Positions 27,109-36,527 of a DNA stretch of 64,000 bases are shown here, piece after piece. The translations under genes were made by a program, and so were the position numbers. The stretch's first letter is position 1. Every line of letters starts with the position of its first letter. The stretch is from Flavobacterium chilense. Its GTDB lineage: Bacteria; Bacteroidota; Bacteroidia; Flavobacteriales; Flavobacteriaceae. Location: positions 186,001-250,000 of the forward strand of contig NZ_LSYT01000010.1 of NCBI RefSeq assembly GCF_001602525.1, written 5' to 3'. The notes under the pieces are model-generated. The model saw only the letters and a list, made by a program, of their open reading frames with translations, was not told where the DNA came from and did no database searches.

Positions 27109-28101
27109 ATGAGAATTATAAAATGGGGAATTATAGGCTGTGGAAATGTAACCGAAGTTAAGAGTGGTCCGGCTTTTCAGAAAACACCAAATTCAGCTTT
27201 AGTAGCTGTTATGCGAAGAGATGCTGCCCTTGCAGAAGATTATGCCAAACGCCATAATGTCCCTAAATGGTATTCTAACGCTGTTGATTTAATCAATGAT
27301 CCCGAAGTTGATGCTGTTTATATTGCTACGCCGCCATCATCTCATAAAGAATATACTATTTTATGCGCCAAAGCCGGAAAACCGGTTTATGTTGAAAAAC
27401 CTATGGCTCTGACTTTTGAAGAATGCAACGAAATGATAAGCGCTTGTAAAGAACATACTGTACCATTGTTTGTTGCTTATTACAGAAGGAGTCTACCTCG
27501 TTTTTTAAAGATAAAGAAACTAATCGATCAAAATAAAATTGGAACGGTAAGACATGTAAATTGTGTTTTATATCATCCGTTTGAAGAACGCTACGATGAC
27601 GAAATCAATTTACCTTGGACCGTTTTACCTCATATTTCCGGTGGCGGAATTTTTGTTGATTTGGCTTGTCATACTTTAGATTTTCTTGATTTCGTTTTAG
27701 GTCCGATAAAATCTGTTCGCGGACATGCAACTTCGCAGCTTAAAGCATATCCGGCCGAAGACTCGGTTTCAATGTCTTTTTTATTCGAAAATGGAATTCA
27801 TGGAACAGGTTTATGGAATTTTGCCAGTTTTGAACGTTACGACAATACAGACATTGTAGGCGATAAAGGGAAAATTTCTTTTTCTACTTTTGGAAATGAT
27901 CCCATTCATATTCAGTATTCAAATGGAGAAAAAGAAAGCATAACAATTGAAAATCCGCTTCATATTCAACAACCTTTTATCGAAACAGTTGTTGAAGAGC
28001 TTTTAGGTAAAGAAGGTTTTTCTCCGTCAAAAGGAACATCAGCCGCCAGAACAACCTGGGTTATTGACGAAGTTTTGAAGGAGTTTAGGAATTCGAAATA
28101 G
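27109..28101 (+). CDS. Gfo/Idh/MocA-family oxidoreductase
   Basis: A 330-residue NAD(P)-dependent dehydrogenase-like protein. The Rossmann motif is KWGIIGCGNVTEVKSG, and the family motif EKPMALTFEEC contains the conserved lysine. The C-terminal substrate domain holds CHTLDFLDFVLG with the conserved Asp/His. Known members oxidise or reduce sugars, inositols or similar alcohols; the substrate here is unknown. It is a single gene with a strong terminator after it. Confidence 0.93.
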   Translation: MRIIKWGIIGCGNVTEVKSGPAFQKTPNSALVAVMRRDAALAEDYAKRHNVPKWYSNAVDLINDPEVDAVYIATPPSSHKEYTILCAKAGKPVYVEKPMALTFEECNEMISACKEHTVPLFVAYYRRSLPRFLKIKKLIDQNKIGTVRHVNCVLYHPFEERYDDEINLPWTVLPHISGGGIFVDLACHTLDFLDFVLGPIKSVRGHATSQLKAYPAEDSVSMSFLFENGIHGTGLWNFASFERYDNTDIVGDKGKISFSTFGNDPIHIQYSNGEKESITIENPLHIQQPFIETVVEELLGKEGFSPSKGTSAARTTWVIDEVLKEFRNSK

Positions 28102-28124
28102 AGAACATTTTATTTTAAAAGATA

Positions 28125-28161
28125 AAAAAAGAGGAGATCCATACTGAATCTCCTCTTTTTT
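28125..28161. terminator. Bidirectional terminator
   Basis: A 14-bp stem AAAAAAGAGGAGAT with its exact complement and a 9-base loop, between convergent genes. Confidence 0.92.
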
Positions 28162-28185
28162 AAAAAACTAAAAACTGCTATAAAA

Positions 28186-29154
28186 CTATAGACTGTATTT
28201 GATACCTAAAGTCAAACCAATACCAGAAATACCAACATAAGAACTTAAATCGTCTGTTGCTTTTGTATTATCAAAACCAGTAGGATTTGTTAAGCTGTTA
28301 TTTGAGTTTGAATCGATTTTGCTGTGGTAATTAGTATGATTAGCAGAATATGAAGCTGCTCTGAATGAAGTTGAAGTATTTAATTTGTCTACTCCGTTTT
28401 CAGTATATTCAGTAGTTTCTTTTGTTTTTCCATGTACAGTAAAGTTACGGTACTCTAATTCAGCAAAAGCAGAAATATGTTTTCCTAATTTATAAGAAGT
28501 ACCAATAGCTGCCATAAAACCAATTGTAGCATTAGGTTTTACAACATCTTTTGAATAAGCATCTGTTGCAGCCACCTGATTAGCCCCTACAAACGTTGTG
28601 TACTGTCTATCAGTCTTAATATCTAAAGTACCGTGAATTGGTACAATAACCCCAACTTTAGTATATGGTTCAAAACCGTGAGCTTCTCCTAAAAACATTA
28701 CAAGAGATGGTGCTAAATCGAAAGCTTTAATTTGTCCTTCAGCAGTAAAACTTACATATGTCGCAGCAGGGCTAGCAGCAGGATTGTATGAAATAAGTCT
28801 GTTAGTAGTCTGAGCCATAGTTTTGCTGTTACTGATATAATAGTTTGCAGCCATCTCAACTCCTAAACGTGCAGAAAAACGGTAACCCGCTGTAATTCCA
28901 CTTCTAAAACCTTGTCCAAAAGAACCTGTTACACTTTCTCTGGATACCAATTTGTTATTTGCTAATGTACCAGCATAAACATCTCTGTTTGGTGCTTGTC
29001 CTCCTACTTCAGGAAATTCTGTAGAAGCAGTTTGATTAAAATAAGATCCACCCAACTTAAAATACCAACTTTCTGGTTTATCCGCTTTTTCTGTTTGTGC
29101 CATTGTAGCCATAGAACAAACTAATAATCCTAGTAAAAATAGGTTCTTTTTCAT
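28186..29154 (-). CDS. Outer-membrane beta-barrel protein
   Basis: A 322-residue protein with signal peptide MKKNLFLLGLLVCSMATMAQ. The mature part has an OmpA/Ail-like barrel pattern: alternating strands such as WYFKLGGSYFNQ, RSGITAGYRFSARLGVEMAANYY and ISAFAELEYRNFTVHG, ending GLTLGIKYSL. The family function is unknown; these are often abundant porin-like proteins. It is monocistronic, with dnaE about 180 bases upstream in the same direction. Confidence 0.75.
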   Translation of the reverse strand: MKKNLFLLGLLVCSMATMAQTEKADKPESWYFKLGGSYFNQTASTEFPEVGGQAPNRDVYAGTLANNKLVSRESVTGSFGQGFRSGITAGYRFSARLGVEMAANYYISNSKTMAQTTNRLISYNPAASPAATYVSFTAEGQIKAFDLAPSLVMFLGEAHGFEPYTKVGVIVPIHGTLDIKTDRQYTTFVGANQVAATDAYSKDVVKPNATIGFMAAIGTSYKLGKHISAFAELEYRNFTVHGKTKETTEYTENGVDKLNTSTSFRAASYSANHTNYHSKIDSNSNNSLTNPTGFDNTKATDDLSSYVGISGIGLTLGIKYSL

Positions 29155-29332
29155 AATTTTGATTTAATTAATTTCTACAAACATAGATTATTTTAACATA
29201 ATCTTATAATTTGCAATGTTAGACTTTGGAACGAAATCGTTGTAATTTTAATCTAAATTACTAAAAAACTATTATGCATGCATAATTTTAACACTAAAAA
29301 AATGCATACTCTTAAATTTTAACTGTTAAAAT

Positions 29333-32300
29333 TTAATTCAGCTTAAAATTTACCTGCATTTTCTCTAATTCTATCAATAGCTCGGTGGAAATTCTTACTT
29401 TTAGCCTACGACTTGGCATCGTTAACCTGGTCACTACTTTTATCTCTTCTACCTCATTTACTTCCTGAATTTTAGTTTCCTCAATTGCAGCATCTTCGTT
29501 TTCGTTCTCTTCTACAAAAACAGCATCATCTGTTTCTTCAAAATCAGCAGGGGTTTCAACCTCAACCAGGCGTTTAATTTTCTCTAATTCCATGACTTCA
29601 AAAGTCACAGAATTCTCTCCTTTATTCTCATTAAACAAATGACTTAATTTATGTATAAATTCAGCCTGTAGATCTTTTATATTCAATAATAAAATCAATT
29701 TTTTAGCAAAGGCTTCCAGAATATCCTGCAATTGTCTAATTTCAACAAACTGCATTCTTGGATCAGATTTTTTTCCTGTGTCATGATTTACCCAACCATC
29801 CTTTATTAATATTTTCAAATAAGCAAAATTGTTTTGAATCAGGAAATGGCGAAACTTAAGATACTCTTCTCCAAAAATCTTGAACTCATAACTTTCATCA
29901 TATCCTTCCAGATTAAACACAGCCCAGCCTTTTCCGTTTTTGGCTACACGATGTTGTACATTATTAATGATTCCGGCAAAGTTTAGATTTTTACCTACAT
30001 ATTCATTCATACTTTTTAATGCTTCTAAACGGGCATTACAAAAGTATTTCATCTCAAACCTAAAATCATCCAGCGGATGTCCTGAGATATAAATTCCAAC
30101 AACCTCTTTTTCTTTTGCCAGTTTTTCCATTGTGCTCCAGTCTTCACACGGAGGCACAACCGGCTCTGCAATTTGTACTTCGCTTGCTTCTCCAAACAAA
30201 CTTACCTGTGATGAATTTTCATTTTCCTGAAATTTCGATCCGTAACGCATTGCTTTCTCATAAAAGGTAATTCCATCACCATCATCATGAAAATACTGCG
30301 CTCTGGTTGTTCCTTCAAACGAATCAAAACCTCCTGCTAATGCAAGGTTTTCAATTGCTTTTTTGTTGGCAGCACGCAAATCAATTCGCTTCGCCAAATC
30401 AAATATGGATTTGTATCTTCCGTCTTTTCTGTTTTCTACAATAGTTTCTACCGCACCGGAACCAACACCTTTAATAGCACCCATTCCAAAACGAACCGCA
30501 TAATTATCATTTACGGTAAATTTATAGTACGATTCATTTACATCTGGACCTAAAACTTCTAAGCCCATACGTTTACATTCTTCCATAAAAAAGGAAACCT
30601 GCTTAATATCGTTCATGTTATTCGAAAGTACCGCTGCCATATATTCCGCAGGATAATGCGCTTTTAAATAAGCAGTCTGGTAGGCAATCCACGCATAACA
30701 AGTCGAGTGCGATTTGTTGAAGGCGTAACTCGCAAAGGCCTCCCAGTCTTTCCAGATTTTCTCCAGAATCTTGGCATCATGACCTTTTTTTGCCGCCTGT
30801 TCGACAAATTTAGGTTTCATTTTATCCAGTACATCCTTTTGTTTCTTACCCATCGCTTTACGCAATACGTCGGCTTCACCTTTTGTAAAGTCTGCCAGAG
30901 ACTGCGACAAAAGCATTACCTGCTCCTGGTAAACGGTAATTCCGTAGGTTTCAGACAAATATTCAGCACAGGCATCTAAGTCGTATTTGATTTCTTCGTC
31001 ACCATTTTTTCTTCGAACGAAAGACGGAATATACTCTAAAGGCCCCGGACGATACAGGGCGTTCATCGCAATTAAATCTCCAAAAACCGTTGGCTTAAGG
31101 TCTTTCATGTATTTCTGCATCCCGGGTGACTCGTATTGGAAAATACCAACTGTTTCTCCTCTCTGGAAAAGCGCATACGTTTCTTCATCATCAATCGGAA
31201 AAGTGTCGGGATCCAGATCAATTCCAACTCTGTATTTTACCAGTTTTACGGTATCTTTTATCAGCGTAAGGGTCTTTAGACCCAAGAAGTCCATTTTCAA
31301 CAATCCGGCACTTTCTGCAACCGAGTTATCAAACTGTGTTACATATAGATCCGAATCTTTTGCGGTGGTAACGGGAACATAATTCGTAATATCCGACGGC
31401 GTAATGATAACCCCGCAGGCGTGAATTCCCGTATTACGCATCGATCCTTCCAGAATTTTTGCCTGCTGAATGGTTTCTCCTGCCAAATCATCTTCATTGG
31501 CAATCGCGATTAACTCTTTTACATTATCAAATTCATCAGAACGAAGGGCTTTTTTAACTTCTTCTTCGCTTTCAGAAATAAAACGCGCCAAATTCCATTT
31601 TGACGGCATCATTCCCGGAATCAGTTTCGCAATTCTGTCAGCCTCGAATAATGGTAAATCCAATACACGAGCTGTATCACGAATCGCTGATTTAGTTGCC
31701 ATTTTACCATAAGTGATAATTTGTGCTACCTGCTTTTGACCATATTTATTGATTACATAATCCATTACACGTCCACGACCCTCGTCATCAAAGTCGATAT
31801 CAATATCGGGCATCGATACACGGTCAGGATTTAGGAAACGCTCAAAAAGTAAGTCGTATTTAATGGGGTCAATATTGGTAATTCCGAGACAATACGCAAC
31901 GGCTGAACCCGCTGCAGATCCACGACCGGGACCTACCGACACATCCATTTTTCTTGCTTCGGCAATGAAATCCTGTACAATCAAAAAGTAACCCGGATAT
32001 CCTGAATTCGAAATCGTTAACAATTCAAAATCCAGACGTTCCTGAATTGATTCGGTAATTTCGCCATATCTTCTTTGAGCTCCTCTCATTGTAAGATCTC
32101 GCAAATAAGCATTTTCACCACGAACACCATTGTCTTTCTCATCTTCAGGATCAACAAACTCATCTGGAATATCAAACTTCGGAAGCAATACATCACGATA
32201 CAATGAATATCCTTCGACCTTATCTATAATTTCCTGAATGTTGATAATCGCTTCGGGCAAATCAGCAAAGAGCTTTTTCATCTCGTCTTGCGACTTGAAA

Positions 32301-33871
32301 TAATATTCCTGATTTGGAAGTCCGTAGCGATAACCACGTCCACGTCCAATAGGTGTTGCCTGCTTTTCACCGTCTTTTACACAAAGTAAAATATCGTGCG
32401 CATTGGCATCTTCTTTATTTAGATAATAGGTATTATTGGTTGCAATTAATTTGACGTTGTGTTTTTTCGAAAACTCAATCAGGGTTTTATTTACACGATT
32501 TTCATCTTCCTGATTGTGACGCATAACTTCTAAATAGAAATCATCACCAAATTGTGCTGCCCACCAAATCAAAGCTTCTTCGGCCTGGTTTTCACCAATA
32601 TTCAGGATTTTACTTGGAATTTCTCCGTATAAATTCCCTGACAAAACCATGATATCTTCTTTGTATTTTTCAACAATATTCTTGTCAATCCTCGGAACAT
32701 AATAAAAACCGTCAGTATAGGCAATCGAAGCCATTTTGGCCAGATTATGATATCCTGCTTTGTTTTTAGCCATTAAAACAACCTGATAACCGTTGTCTTT
32801 TTTGCTTTTGTCTAAATGATTTTCACAAATATTAAACTCACAACCCACAATTGGTTTTACCTCAGTTTCTGTTGGTTCTTCACCCGCTTCAACTAAAGCT
32901 TTGTTTTTTCCGGATGCCGCTTTGTTATGGTTCATAACGGCGCTCACAAAGTGAAAAGCCCCCATCATGTTTCCGGTATCGGTCATGGCAACCGCCGGCA
33001 TTCCGTTTTTGGCAGCAGCCGCAACAATATTTCCAATTCCGATAGTAGATTGAAGTACCGAAAACTGTGTGTGATTGTGCAAATGCGCAAATTTCGCTGC
33101 TTTGAAATCCGCTTTATCTTCTTCTGAAACGACATTTTGCGTATCTTCTCCAGCTAAAGCTTTAAGCTGTTCTCTGATTTTATCAGAAGCCGCTTTTAAA
33201 TTGATGTGCTTTAAACCAATCAGTTTAAATTCCTGTGGATTTCTATCCTGAAATTCTTTGAAATATTCCTTAGGAACGTCTAATTCTTCTTTTGTAAAAA
33301 CTTCTCTTCTAACCAATTCAAGAAAACAACGCGTAGTTGCCTCAACGTCGGCAGTTGCGTTGTGCGCCTCTGCGAAAGGCTGATCGAAAAGATAACTGTG
33401 TAATTCGGTCAGGGTTGGAAGTTTGAATTTTCCTCCACGACCTCCAGGAAGCTGTAATAATGAAGCAGTAACTTCAGTACAAGTATCTAAAACCGGCATT
33501 GAACTCATAGGGGAATCTACTCCCATTCTATGAAATTCGGCTCCCATAATATTAACGTCGAAACCTAAATTCTGACCTACAATAAATTTGGTTTTACTTA
33601 ATGCAATATTGAATTTTTCCAAAACTTCGGCTAGCGAGATTCCGTCGGCTTCTGCCAATTCAGTCGAGATTCCGTGAATACGCTCAGCATCATACGGAAT
33701 ATTAAATCCTTCCGGTTTTACAAGGTAATCCTGATGCTCTACAAGCTGTCCCATTTCATCATGAAGCTGCCATGCAATCTGAATACAGCGGGGCCAGTTA
33801 TCAGAATCGGTTATCGGGGCATCCCATCGTTTTGGTAATCCGGTTGTTTCGGTATCGAATATTAAATACAT
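29333..33871 (-). CDS. dnaE: DNA polymerase III alpha subunit with fused 3'-5' exonuclease
   Basis: Replicative polymerase of 1512 residues from MYLIFDTETTGLPKRW; the frame runs 5 codons further upstream, but the exonuclease family starts here. Residues 1-215 form a DnaQ/epsilon-type proofreading domain (DTETTG, VGQNLGFDVNI, HNATADVEAT). The PHP domain starts at about 265 (AHLHNHTQFSVLQS). The polymerase core has the PDIDIDFDDEGRG catalytic aspartates. An OB domain lies near 1330 (LNFAGIINNVQHRVAKNGKG). The last about 120 residues are acidic and diverged. The internal exonuclease would make a separate epsilon subunit less needed. Confidence 0.96.
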   Translation of the reverse strand: MYLIFDTETTGLPKRWDAPITDSDNWPRCIQIAWQLHDEMGQLVEHQDYLVKPEGFNIPYDAERIHGISTELAEADGISLAEVLEKFNIALSKTKFIVGQNLGFDVNIMGAEFHRMGVDSPMSSMPVLDTCTEVTASLLQLPGGRGGKFKLPTLTELHSYLFDQPFAEAHNATADVEATTRCFLELVRREVFTKEELDVPKEYFKEFQDRNPQEFKLIGLKHINLKAASDKIREQLKALAGEDTQNVVSEEDKADFKAAKFAHLHNHTQFSVLQSTIGIGNIVAAAAKNGMPAVAMTDTGNMMGAFHFVSAVMNHNKAASGKNKALVEAGEEPTETEVKPIVGCEFNICENHLDKSKKDNGYQVVLMAKNKAGYHNLAKMASIAYTDGFYYVPRIDKNIVEKYKEDIMVLSGNLYGEIPSKILNIGENQAEEALIWWAAQFGDDFYLEVMRHNQEDENRVNKTLIEFSKKHNVKLIATNNTYYLNKEDANAHDILLCVKDGEKQATPIGRGRGYRYGLPNQEYYFKSQDEMKKLFADLPEAIINIQEIIDKVEGYSLYRDVLLPKFDIPDEFVDPEDEKDNGVRGENAYLRDLTMRGAQRRYGEITESIQERLDFELLTISNSGYPGYFLIVQDFIAEARKMDVSVGPGRGSAAGSAVAYCLGITNIDPIKYDLLFERFLNPDRVSMPDIDIDFDDEGRGRVMDYVINKYGQKQVAQIITYGKMATKSAIRDTARVLDLPLFEADRIAKLIPGMMPSKWNLARFISESEEEVKKALRSDEFDNVKELIAIANEDDLAGETIQQAKILEGSMRNTGIHACGVIITPSDITNYVPVTTAKDSDLYVTQFDNSVAESAGLLKMDFLGLKTLTLIKDTVKLVKYRVGIDLDPDTFPIDDEETYALFQRGETVGIFQYESPGMQKYMKDLKPTVFGDLIAMNALYRPGPLEYIPSFVRRKNGDEEIKYDLDACAEYLSETYGITVYQEQVMLLSQSLADFTKGEADVLRKAMGKKQKDVLDKMKPKFVEQAAKKGHDAKILEKIWKDWEAFASYAFNKSHSTCYAWIAYQTAYLKAHYPAEYMAAVLSNNMNDIKQVSFFMEECKRMGLEVLGPDVNESYYKFTVNDNYAVRFGMGAIKGVGSGAVETIVENRKDGRYKSIFDLAKRIDLRAANKKAIENLALAGGFDSFEGTTRAQYFHDDGDGITFYEKAMRYGSKFQENENSSQVSLFGEASEVQIAEPVVPPCEDWSTMEKLAKEKEVVGIYISGHPLDDFRFEMKYFCNARLEALKSMNEYVGKNLNFAGIINNVQHRVAKNGKGWAVFNLEGYDESYEFKIFGEEYLKFRHFLIQNNFAYLKILIKDGWVNHDTGKKSDPRMQFVEIRQLQDILEAFAKKLILLLNIKDLQAEFIHKLSHLFNENKGENSVTFEVMELEKIKRLVEVETPADFEETDDAVFVEENENEDAAIEETKIQEVNEVEEIKVVTRLTMPSRRLKVRISTELLIELEKMQVNFKLN

Positions 33872-34200
33872 AAGTTTAAATAGCAAAAATTAAAGCTCCA
33901 AACCATACGTTTTTCCAATATAAACACCTGATTATATGGAATATAAAAAACCGCTTTATGAATTATGGAGGAAGTTCAAATTTACGCTTTTTTTTGGCTT
34001 CAAGAAATAAAGAATGAAACAAAAAGCATTAATCAAAATCATTATTACAAACTGTTAAAAACCAATAAAAATGATAAAAATTCGATTCGTTAATGCTAAA
34101 AAATTCGATTATTCATTTTGGATACTCATTACACCAAAATGAACACTTTTAAACATCACTCTGTCCTGAACTTTGCCTTATCAATTTAAAACAAATTATT
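33872..34200. other. Divergent intergenic region, dnaE and SDR genes
   Basis: 329 AT-rich bases. They must hold promoters for both divergent genes. I saw no perfect -7 element, long repeat or RNA-like structure. Confidence 0.5.
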
Positions 34201-35004
34201 ATGAAAACTATTTTTATTACAGGCGCTTCTTCAGGATTAGGAAAAGCTGCGGCAAAATTATTTCAGGCAAAAGGATGGAATGTAATCGCGACAATGAGAA
34301 CTCCGGAAAAAGAAACTGAACTTTCTAATTTAGAAAATGTAACGCTTTTACCATTAGATGTTACTAACTACGACCAAATACAAAACACAGTAAAAAAAGC
34401 GCTTGAACTAAGCGATATTGATGTTGTTTTTAATAACGCCGGTTATGGCTTAATTGGCCCTCTGGAAAGCTTTAATGACGACCAGATCACTAAGCAGCTT
34501 AATACCAATTTACTGGGAGTTATTCGTGTTACTAATGCTTTTATTCCGTATTTCAGAGAAAGAAAAAGTGGTTTATTTATCTCAACGACTTCTATTGGCG
34601 GTTTACTTTCTTTTCCTTTAGGATCTGTTTATCACGCAACAAAATGGGGACTGGAAGGCTGGAGCGAAAGTATGGCTTATGAATTAAATCCGTTTGGGAT
34701 CAATATTAAAACAGTTTCTCCGGGTGGTATCAAAACAGAATTTCTGCACGGTTCTCTTGATACCGGAGTAAAACCTGAATATCAGGAAATGACAGACAAA
34801 ATTTTTGAAAATGTAGCAGTAATGTCTCAAATGGGATCGACTCCGGAACAAATTGCCGATGTAGTTTACGAAGCCGCTACTGACGGAGAAATCAAACTGA
34901 GATATGTAGCCGGAGAAGATGCCAAAGCTATTTACCAACAAAGACTGGAACTAGGAGATGAAGTTTTTCGCGCTGCTTTTGGTAAACAATTTTTGGGAGC
35001 CTAA
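34201..35004 (+). CDS. Short-chain dehydrogenase/reductase
   Basis: A 267-residue NAD(P)-dependent oxidoreductase. Nucleotide motif TGASSGLGKAAAK, structural NNAGYG, and the catalytic Ser (STTSIGG) with Tyr-x3-Lys as YHATK. The arrangement resembles the classical SDR group often annotated as oxidoreductases acting on ketones. The AraC-family regulator starts 73 bases downstream in the same direction, a common pairing where the regulator controls the SDR gene. The substrate is unknown. Confidence 0.92.
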   Translation: MKTIFITGASSGLGKAAAKLFQAKGWNVIATMRTPEKETELSNLENVTLLPLDVTNYDQIQNTVKKALELSDIDVVFNNAGYGLIGPLESFNDDQITKQLNTNLLGVIRVTNAFIPYFRERKSGLFISTTSIGGLLSFPLGSVYHATKWGLEGWSESMAYELNPFGINIKTVSPGGIKTEFLHGSLDTGVKPEYQEMTDKIFENVAVMSQMGSTPEQIADVVYEAATDGEIKLRYVAGEDAKAIYQQRLELGDEVFRAAFGKQFLGA

Positions 35005-35077
35005 TTTATTACTGATACCGTTCAGGTTTTGATAATCTGTGCGGTATCAGTTTTTCAATTTTTTATAACTTTATGTC

Positions 35078-35995
35078 ATGGAAAAGAAAAACAATAATCC
35101 GGAAAGGATTTCCTCTATCTCGCAATTTCATAGCTTATTAAAACTGCCAAAGCCTCTTCATCCTATGATAAGCCTGGTTGATAATACTCAGGTTGTTATT
35201 AATCCCGATTTAACAAACACTGCTATTCTGCTTGACTTTTATAAAATATCCTATAAATTTTCTGCTAACGGAAAAATGGGTTACGGTCAGGGTTATTATG
35301 ACTTTAACGAAGGCGGTTTAATGTTTGCTTCTCCCAATCAATTGATTATTACTGATGAAGAAGGAGTAGAATATGGCGGCTACACCCTGCTTTTTCATCC
35401 GGATTTTATTCGAAATTATCCGCTAGGTAAAAACATCAAAAAATACGGTTTCTTTTCTTATGATACCAATGAAGCCCTACATCTTTCTGACAGCGAAAAA
35501 ACAACTATTACAGGACTTTTAAACAGTATTAACAATGAACTTCATACTGCCATTGATGAAATGAGTCAGGATGTAATTGTTTCTTATATTGATGTTTTGT
35601 TAAATTATAGTAACCGTTTTTACAAACGTCAGTTCATTACCCGAAAAACGATCAACAATGATTTATTACTTAAAGTAGAAAATACTCTGAATGATTATTT
35701 CAATAATGCCGAAACGCTAAAAAGAGGATTACCTACAGTAGATTTTCTTGCTTCACAAATTAACGTTTCAACTCATTATTTAAGTGACATGCTCCGCAAT
35801 TTAACGGGACAAAATGCACAGCAGCACATTCATTCAAAACTAATTGAAAAATCAAAGGACTTCCTGATTACTACCAATCTTTCGGTAGCAGAAATCGCAT
35901 ATCAATTGGGTTTTGAATATCCTCAGTCGTTTAGTAAACTTTTCAAAAAGAAAACACATCTGACTCCTTTAGAGTTTAAAAATTCCCTGAACTAG
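35078..35995 (+). CDS. AraC-family transcription regulator
   Basis: A 305-residue regulator. The N-terminal two thirds is a cupin-like sensing domain, and the C-terminal 100 residues carry two helix-turn-helix motifs (VDFLASQINVSTHYLSDML and VAEIAYQLGFEYPQSFSKLF), ending FKKKTHLTPLEFKN as the family does. It probably regulates the upstream SDR gene, with which it shares direction. No inducer can be inferred. Confidence 0.93.
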   Translation: MEKKNNNPERISSISQFHSLLKLPKPLHPMISLVDNTQVVINPDLTNTAILLDFYKISYKFSANGKMGYGQGYYDFNEGGLMFASPNQLIITDEEGVEYGGYTLLFHPDFIRNYPLGKNIKKYGFFSYDTNEALHLSDSEKTTITGLLNSINNELHTAIDEMSQDVIVSYIDVLLNYSNRFYKRQFITRKTINNDLLLKVENTLNDYFNNAETLKRGLPTVDFLASQINVSTHYLSDMLRNLTGQNAQQHIHSKLIEKSKDFLITTNLSVAEIAYQLGFEYPQSFSKLFKKKTHLTPLEFKNSLN

Positions 35996-36523
35996 ACCTT
36001 ACAATTATACTTAAATCATTTTCGTCTTCAACTCTGTTTTTATCTCAAAACAGATAAAATTTCATAAAAATACACTTCTTGGATGTCGTAGTATTCAGAC
36101 TGTTTATTGAATCTAAATAACGGTCAAAAAATGCATTTAAAAGCTTTCAAAAACTAAAAAAGCATCTTTTTTCAAAAGAAATCAAAACTAACAATTATTA
36201 CTATTTTAATTCAATTTGTTACATTTTTTCAAACAAAACAGCGCATTCTGTAGTGATTTTGAAATAAATTTGCAAACTATTAAAATAAAAAACAACGAAT
36301 AAAAATTAAAGTATAAAAAGAAAAACAAAAGTAGTTTCTAATTCTTTTTTCTGTCAAATTTTAATTCATAAATGCCGTTTAGCAATTTGTATTTTAGTTT
36401 GGGTATCGTATATAATGAAATATCGAAATTGACGCCTTTGTATCTTTTTTTACTTTTGTTTTGCTATTATAATGAACAGGAAATTGCTGTAGTTATAGAA
36501 ATTACAATTAAAAAAAATAAAAA
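35996..36523 (+). promoter_or_regulatory. Long leader region of the leu operon
   Basis: 528 bases before leuC. A -7-like TAAATTTG is at 36,265-36,272, which would give a leader transcript of about 245 bases. The leader holds a small leucine-rich ORF (36,372-36,527). No T-box anti-terminator signature was seen. The part before 36,240 shows only AT-rich sequence. Confidence 0.5.
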
Positions 36524-36527
36524 ATGA
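36372..36527 (+). CDS. Possible leucine-rich leader peptide of leuC
   Basis: A 51-codon frame from ATG 36,372 whose TGA overlaps the leuC start as ATGA. The centre, KLTPLYLFLLLFCYY, has six leucines in ten codons, mixing TTG, CTT and TTA. The end overlap would couple its translation to leuC; leucine shortage could slow ribosomes here. This is an inference from position and composition. A competing view is that the AT-rich leader is open by chance. Confidence 0.35.
   Translation: MPFSNLYFSLGIVYNEISKLTPLYLFLLLFCYYNEQEIAVVIEITIKKNKK

Noticed and set aside
30987..31382. 131-residue plus-strand ORF
   Set aside because: Antisense shadow of the dnaE polymerase core.
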